DNA of 64,000 nt from Typhlomys cinereus (Eukaryota > Chordata > Mammalia > Rodentia > Platacanthomyidae), in contig JALPQD010000246.1 in assembly GCA_023101885.1 (NCBI GenBank), positions 1,302,001-1,366,000 of the forward strand, given 5' to 3'. The notes beneath the pieces are model-generated. The model did no database searches, was not told the origin of the DNA, and worked only from the letters and a program-made list of their open reading frames with translations. Each line of letters starts with the position of its first letter. The first letter of the stretch is position 1. Shown piece by piece: positions 58,106 through 64,000 of this stretch. Made by a program: the position numbers and the translations under genes.

Positions 58106-58342
58106 CTTTTTTTACAAAAGGAAATTTATTTCAAAAGCAAAAGGGAACATTTACATTTAAACAAGGTGATAAACAGGTTTCATGCAGAAAAAAAACCATG
58201 ACATGAAGATTTCATTTGAATATCTGAAGCAAAAAGAACCCTAAGTTATGCACTACTGCTGTAGGAAAGGGAAGAAAAACAATCAATTCAGTATCAAATG
58301 TGAGGCCAAGTCAACTTCTGCTCAGCTTTAAGTTTTTAATTA
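58106..58342 (-). pseudogene. Short processed retrocopy of an unidentified mRNA 3' end, antisense
   Basis: A perfect 19-bp target-site duplication CCAAGACATATTATTCTTT lies at 58087-58105 and 58343-58361. The insert opens with a T-run (58108-58113); on the minus strand it therefore ends in an A-tail preceded at about 20 bases by an AAATAAA polyadenylation signal (TTTTGAAATAAATTTCC). No open reading frame remains, and it looks like part of a 3'UTR copied by L1 machinery. I cannot name the parent gene; an unknown SINE is the alternative. Confidence 0.75.
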
Positions 58343-58361
58343 CCAAGACATATTATTCTTT

Positions 58362-58847
58362 TCAAATCACCAAAATAATACTTAAGAGGAGAAGTAGAAA
58401 AGTATGAGGCAAGGGAGCTACCTAGCTGGATGAAAAATGAATATAGATAGATAGATAGATAGATAGATGATAGATGATAAACAGATGGTAAATAAATGAT
58501 GATTCATGGATAGATGGAGATATCTGATAGATGCACACATAAATGATACATGAATAGATAATAAATAGATAACAAGAGTCAGGGAGAGAAATAATGTAAA
58601 ATATTAGAACTACAAAAGCAAATTATATCAAAGTATTACTATAAATTCAATACACTGTTATCCTTTTAAAAGAACAATTAGTAAATATATAATTTTAAGA
58701 CCTATTCAAATGTGCTCTTCCACATGAACATGTCATGTATCCCATCAACTCTGATATTTGCACCTAGATCCCAGCACTCCATCCATCTTTTTGCAAGTAA
58801 AGAACTTCCAAATGGTAGCAATCCTTCCAAACACTGTGGAGTCTATA
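58362..58847. repeat. Unique DNA with (GATA)n microsatellite
   Basis: About six perfect ATAG units at 58444-58468, then degenerate GATA-like units to about 58570. The rest is unique. Confidence 0.8.
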
Positions 58848-58957
58848 TAATCTAGCCCTGTGATGGTTCTTACTCTCCTCCTGAGTGTGCCCAGTAGGAT
58901 TTTAGGCCATCAGGATTTCATCTCTGCCAATTTATTCATCTTCCTGGAGTCTCATTA
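58848..58957 (+). repeat. Diverged copy of the 55647-55768 block
   Basis: Shares CTCTCCTCCTGAGTGTG, GGCCATCAGGATTTCATCTCTG and TTCCTGGAGTCTCATT with the first block, with scattered substitutions and small indels. Same orientation, 3.2 kb apart (about 1.7 kb before the L1 insertion). Confidence 0.8.
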
Positions 58958-61499
58958 TTCAAACCACAAGCTGTATTCAACAGTCTTTGAGGCATACCTG
59001 GATAAGAGTCTTTGAACTGTAGGTTATCCACTGAGGGTAGTTGGCAGAGAATTACAAAATATCTCTTCTAATGAATTGTAGATGTAATGGAGTCACATTA
59101 ATACCTTTGAAAGAAGTACGCATGGTTGTTCTTTTGCATGAATTACTCAATACTTCACCATAAAAGGTTTAAATAATGACAGCTTTTATTCATATTATAT
59201 TAACAGTTTTGAAAAATACTTTCACATTTATTTATTTGAGTCACAATAGAACCAACTTATATGAGCATAATCATGCTAGTTGGGAAATACTTTATCTCTC
59301 TATTTGTTAATGAAGGCAATGTACAGGGTGTGATCTTTAGCACTCACAGTAGATCACAGTTTCTTTGAAATTGGTTTGGCAAACTCCAACTCCTGAATGT
59401 GATAGTTATACATTAAAAGTACAATTTGAACACTTCATTTACCTTTTCCGGTTTCACATGCTGAAAACTGGATTGATTATTTGATAACAATGAAAAACAC
59501 TACAGCATTTTTCCACACTACAGTGCACCATTCCTCAAGGTATTCCTGAGAAGCAGTGTGTCACACTGACCTTCATGATCATTGAATATTCATGAGATAC
59601 ACATTTTCTTTTGAGATAGTAGTGTATAAAACCAAATAAAAGAAAAATTACAGCCAAAATTATTTCAAGCCTTAAAGACATAGTAGTTTCTAACTATGTA
59701 AAAATCATCAACTAAACAAGAATATAAAATATTACCACTATAAGAAGTTATACATACAGAGATTTTAAGAACTAATCTAAAAAGGCTATCAAGAATGTAA
59801 CAAAAGAAAGACATTTTTATGTAACCAAAGAGAGTTAATGATAACTTTAAGAAGTAGCTAAAAATATTGTATAATATCAGTGCAGTAGGAAGCTTAGATT
59901 CCAACACATCTCATACGTATAAATCATATTTTACACTGCAAATCTGACTCTAAAGCAGAAGATAGAATCAAACTATATGAAAATGGCAGAAACTAGATCA
60001 AGAAATCTTTTATCAGAATGGCACATATTCAGCAATATGATGGAAATGCTTTAAAACTTCAGCAAACCGCAGAGATTTTTGCATTTTTTTCTGGTATGAT
60101 TTAGTATTAAAGTAGCATTTTTATGGGAAATTCCACCTCTGAAATATTTTATACCATACTCTATTTCAGGATCCCTGGAGGTTTAAATAACACAAAGTCA
60201 CTCTCAGAAGAATGGCAATTGACCTCTAAATAGGTCTAACTTCACTGTGTTATTTACTTCCTTAAGAACTCGGAGGCTTGGAAAGACTGTGAAGTCAATC
60301 ATTTTTAAAGAAAATAAAGCAATAATTTGTCCAACCGTTTATGGCAATATTCACTGCCAAAACCAAGACAAGATTTAGGTCAAATTTCAACTGTGACATA
60401 ATTTAAATTCAGAATTCTCAGCTCTGTATGTAATCGCATGAATAATCTATAAATAAATTGAAATGATAGGTCTACAAATGTGAATGTGTGCTGTGGTAGC
60501 AGAAATATTGTGAAGACATGAGCATGTTTTCGTGGGGCTGTCGTCATGAGAATGCTTCTGAGAATTTTACCAAGCTTACAGGCAGAACCAATTTATCCAA
60601 TTCTTATCATCTGTCATGCTTATGTTGTAGTAGTGGGTGCAGAGTAAAAAAAAAAGTTCATCATGTGTCTGACAAGTTATGATTTGAAATAGGAAATTAA
60701 ATTTTGAAGGTGCCAAATGTGGGACTGCAGAGCCAACAGTCTGGCAGGAGAAAAGGCTCTAAGTCACTTTCATGCTATTTTCCGAAGGGCCATTCCATAG
60801 TTTATGAAGAAACGGTAGCATTGCAGTGGTAATTAAGAGAAGTTAATCCTCATCAGAGCTGGCGCACTAGACTTCATAAACTTACAGAATGCAGGCTAAC
60901 CATCCATCACGAAGAAAATAAAAAGACTACCATAGAAGCAGATTGATCACAACTGCAAGAGAAATCGAAAGGTCTGTTTTCCCCTGGTTGGCTGCAATGT
61001 AATTTCACTTCAACAAATGCCAAACAGAACAAAAAGGCACGATAAAGGCCAGTGCAGATTGTTTGCAATCACCAGTTTATACCATCATCTAAGAAAAATT
61101 AAAAGCAAACAGTCTTATCCAACCATATTTTGTCTCTATACTGCATAGTGGAATGCAAGATTCTTATTGTTGTAAATGGTTCTACTAGAAGGCAGTTTGT
61201 GTATGTGATGATGCTCCCTAAATTAAATAAACAAAGGACAGATTTTTAGATCTATTAGAACCTGGCAATTGCAGAGTTTGAGCAAATATTCAAGGTTGCA
61301 TTTAATCCTATGGTGAACAATAAACATTTTTTCCAGACACATTAAATAAAAATGTAGTCTCAGAAGCTGTCCATTTTATTTGCTGTGAACCTGGAGCCTT
61401 CAAATTCCAGCTAATGCAGCTAACCAGTTCACCAGGGGATATTCAGTCTCTACCTGAGGGGTGGTGGAGCTATAGGGCAGCCACCTCAGTGTATTCTGC
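58958..61499. other. Repeat-poor unique stretch, no gene recognised
   Basis: About 2.5 kb with no recognisable transposon or microsatellite, unusual for this window. No coding frame is supported. 60480-61380 has higher complexity and several AATTAAAT / ACAAAGG motifs of the kind bound by homeodomain and SOX proteins, but such short words also occur by chance. Confidence 0.5.
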
Positions 61500-61580
61500 C
61501 CTGCGACTCAGCTCCAGTGTATCTTTGCAAATGTCATTTGTTGGGCCCCATGCCAGATACCTGCACTAGCAATTCACTTA
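61500..61580 (-). repeat. Fragment similar to 62478-62541
   Basis: GACTCAGCTCCAGTGTATCT, TGCAAATGTCATTTGTTGGGC and GATACCTGCACTAGCAA match, diverged, the segment at 62478-62541. Probably two pieces of one old interspersed repeat, possibly an antisense L1 3'UTR. Confidence 0.45.
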
Positions 61581-62110
61581 GAGTTTGAATTCTAAAATTC
61601 CAATCCCAGTCAACTATCTGGCCTTGAGCAAGCCAGCAAAAATTTTTTACGCCTTGATGTTTTGGACTCAGGTGATCTCCAAAGACAACTCCATAATCCA
61701 TGCTCATAATATTTTGATCATCTCAACTATCAAAAACCCCTTAAGAAGCAATAGATACATAATTTTAAAACTTTTAAACATTGTTCAGTTCCAGAATTCA
61801 CGTTATTGGTGTAATATTCTATACCATGACAGTATGAGAATATTCAAGTACAGCCCATTTGTTTTCATTTGCAATATAGTAACACCTTTTATAAAAAACA
61901 GAAAATCGAATTCACTAGTGGAAGATCTAGAAAAGTAATTAAGAACTCTGGAAGCAGACAATTAATTAGGAATGCCACATACATTCATTCTTACTAACTC
62001 TGACTCTTTTAACGGCTATTACAACCCCTCCGTCAGAGCAACGAACTCAAAAACAAAACATGTGCAGCCCTAAATTATCTGATTCACCTAGTCCCCTTCT
62101 CATCTCACTC
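61581..62110. other. Unique AT-rich DNA, no gene recognised
   Basis: A 117-codon plus frame (61585-61938) has no recognisable domain or composition signal and is likely chance in AT-rich DNA. Confidence 0.45.
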
Positions 62111-62130
62111 ATATATATATTAACAACTCA

Positions 62131-62330
62131 GGTATGATATCTGCAGGTAATCAATAGCTCATGAAATGTTTATCTCGGTTTTCTTCTTTCATATTTATAG
62201 CTGTCTTTATAATGTTTATGCATCTAATTTTAATTTCTTTGCATTATACTGTACAATTATCTATCTATCTATCTATCTCACAAAACACTGTCCTTTCATT
62301 TCTTTCAGTTTTCTAAACTGGCAGTTTTCA
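62131..62330 (+). repeat. Local duplication blocks P and Q around a short TCTA array
   Basis: Block P (about 62131-62180, AACAACTCAGG...GGTAATCAATAGC...TTTATCTC) recurs diverged at about 63688-63745. Block Q (62278-62327, CACAAAACACTGTCCTTTC...CTAAACTGGCAGTTT) recurs with about one mismatch at 63433-63481. A short (TCTA)5 lies between P and Q here. Confidence 0.75.
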
Positions 62331-62339
62331 ATATTCTCC

Positions 62340-62720
62340 ATTTTTTATTATTCATATTTATTCCTTGAAGCTTTCACATATGGCTATAATGAATGTGCAT
62401 GTTTTCATCTTCTACCACTCATTCCCATCGCCCTCCCATCCCATTCCAAAGATTTTCTTATCCAACCAGCCCACCTGCAACTCAGCTGCAGTGTTCCTGT
62501 GCAAATGTTGGGCACCATGCTGGATGCCTGCACTAACAAGTGCCCAGTTGCTGGGGCAGGAATGGCCCATCAGTAAAGAAGTTCCCCCTCTCTGTTCAGC
62601 ACCAGTCCCAAGCTGTCTCTCAGGATTGGATCCTCCCATCTGTAGTTCCATGTTGATGGGTCAGGCAGAGATGGTTCAGTGAACGTAAGCATCACTGCAT
62701 TATGATCTTGAGTGCAGCAA
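62340..62720 (-). repeat. Old L1 3'UTR-like fragment, antisense
   Basis: GAAGCTTTCACATATGGC, ATAATGAATGTGCATG and the C-rich CCCATCGCCCTCCCATCCC run resemble the complement of an old rodent L1 3' end. Frames of 105-136 codons here, including one on the minus strand (62412-62651), are not supported. Confidence 0.45.
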
Positions 62721-63360
62721 CCTGATATGGACAGAGACTACAGTGTGGCAGCACCTCATCCTCAGGCTCTTTTCTTACCACCTTGTCTTCCACAAGGTTC
62801 TCTGAGCCGTGGATGGGAGTGATTTAGATGTACTATCTAGGGTTGAGCTCTCTATAGTCTGATTTTCTTTGCTTTTATTATTAGTCATAAGTTTGTCATC
62901 TTTCACTGAACTCTAACACAAGTTAACATAAATTGACTACCTAGCTATCATTAGCAATTATTTTCTCATACTTTATAAATAAACTAGCAACATAAATTAC
63001 CAAATCCAGTAATTCTGATCTAACGATGCATTGTATTTAGTAAAATACTAAGTGTGGGTATGTATGCATGTCTGTTCATGCATATGTATATGTATACAGC
63101 TCAATAGATCTATTTATCCTCATTTAAAACAGGCATGAATTCTTCAGTTTCCTGCAATCCTTACAACCTCTGGTTGTATAATTCCAAAAGTTGCTTTCTA
63201 CTAGATAGGTTGGAAAGAAAACTCAGTTTTTGAACCCAGCTGCCCAGACTGTTCTAGATTCATAAATAAATGTACTTGTAGAAGCTTTTCCTCTTACTTT
63301 CATGTACTGACCAATCTGTTCACCCTTAAAACTCCCCTTTCAAGTTCAGAACATCTCAGG
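62721..63360. other. Unique DNA, nothing recognised
   Basis: No gene or repeat recognised, apart from AGAACATCTCAGGTAAAAG near 63347, which resembles the AGAACAGCTCAGGT of block P. Confidence 0.45.
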
Positions 63361-63367
63361 TAAAAGT

Positions 63368-63374
63368 ATCTATC

Positions 63375-63433
<59 letters not shown>
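63368..63433. repeat. (TCTA)n microsatellite
   Basis: About 14 uninterrupted ATCT units, directly joined to block Q. The shorter (TCTA)5 at 62257-62278 precedes the other copy of Q, so the array was duplicated with it and later changed length. Confidence 0.97.
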
Positions 63434-63462
63434 ACAAAACACTGTCCTTTCATTTCTTTCAT

Positions 63463-63487
63463 TTTTCTAAACTGGCAGTTTAGAAAA
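63463..63487. repeat. Perfect 11-bp inverted repeat with 3-nt loop
   Basis: TTTTCTAAACT (63463-63473), GGC, AGTTTAGAAAA (63477-63487). In the sister copy (about 62309-62333) the right arm reads AGTTTTCAATA, so the palindrome is not complete there. Confidence 0.9.
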
Positions 63488-64000
63488 ACTTTCATTTTTC
63501 TAAACTCTCATGTTTGCACTAAATGAAGCAACTCATCTTGACTCATTATATTTAGTCCACATGCAGAAAAGTTTCAAACAAGAAAAAAGAGTATAAAGAG
63601 ACTTTAAGTTTTGAATTTTCTAAACCTTAGCTATATCACTTAACCTTATTTATATTCGTTTGCCTGAAGATGTCATGTCATGTTTAGAACAGCTCAGGTG
63701 TCACATCCGTAGGTAATCTCTAATGAAATCTTTATCTCAAGTTGTTTCCAATCTGTTAAAATCTAAAGTTGTCTTATAACTTTTATATACCTAATTTGTT
63801 CTTCTTCAAAGTGTACTGTCACATATCAAAATACTTGTCAAACTCATAAACTTAAGCTACTGAAACATGGGGAGTTTGTCTTTTCTTCCTTAATTCTGTC
63901 AAGTTGATTCTTGGAACAGAGGGAAGAAAATCAATGCATTTCTTTATATCTGAGTATTGCAAATAAATTTTACCTCAAACCCATTAAACACATGATGTTT
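63488..64000. other. Unique AT-rich DNA with block P copy
   Basis: Contains the diverged block P at about 63688-63745. No gene or other repeat recognised to the window end. Confidence 0.5.

Overview
The window is mammalian nuclear DNA, AT-rich and CpG-poor, and most likely from a non-murid rodent. The main evidence is a set of eight similar, roughly 250-320 bp tRNA-derived SINEs. They have a B2-superfamily head (box A TGGCTCAGGGG, box B near AGTTCGAATC), a body unlike mouse or rat B2, a (CA)n segment and an ATTGAATAA-type tail. Older relatives with CTCTCTCTC..AATAAA tails, ID-like and B1-like fragments, and L1 elements of rodent type agree with this. A dipodoid (jerboa, jumping mouse or birch mouse group) is my best guess from the SINE type; it is inference, not proof. 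The piece reads as intergenic or deep intronic. I found no host protein-coding gene, exon, tRNA, rRNA or CRISPR array that I can defend.

Layout. 1-10.8 kb: unique DNA with old SINEs, one young SINE (2.25 kb) and a compositionally odd CpG-bearing island (about 7.8-9.3 kb). 10.8-13.45 kb: antisense L1 (3'UTR plus end of ORF2), ending at a 25-N assembly gap exactly at its reverse-transcriptase motif. 13.5-26.8 kb: unique DNA with two young SINEs, simple repeats and old L1/LTR fossils. 26.85-32.25 kb: a probable solitary LTR, then a 5'-truncated sense L1 flanked by a 40-bp direct repeat and itself interrupted by a younger 581-bp L1 tail. 32.6-36.55 kb: a URR1-like DNA-transposon fossil, an old L1 3' end and a 1.27-kb L1 with target-site duplication. 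36.7-38.1 kb: three young SINEs in the same orientation. 38.1-47.7 kb: unique DNA, a 0.7-kb polypurine tract, a 0.6-kb CA-rich tract and a small antisense L1 tail. 47.7-54.2 kb: mostly unique DNA with a (TCTA)n array. 54.2-57.3 kb: two young SINEs and an L1 with a 5' inversion (twin priming). 57.3-64 kb: a small retrocopy, a repeat-poor stretch and two sets of local duplications next to TCTA microsatellites.

The genes do not work together here, because the only coding material is decayed L1 ORF2. The informative content is the history of retrotransposition: for many insertions both copies of the target-site duplication can be read, and nested events give relative ages. I did not find a new biological system. 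The best leads are the CpG-rich island at 7.8-9.3 kb, the garbled CpG-rich patch near the assembly gap, the nested and twin-primed L1s, and a completed hairpin inside a local duplication at 63.46 kb.
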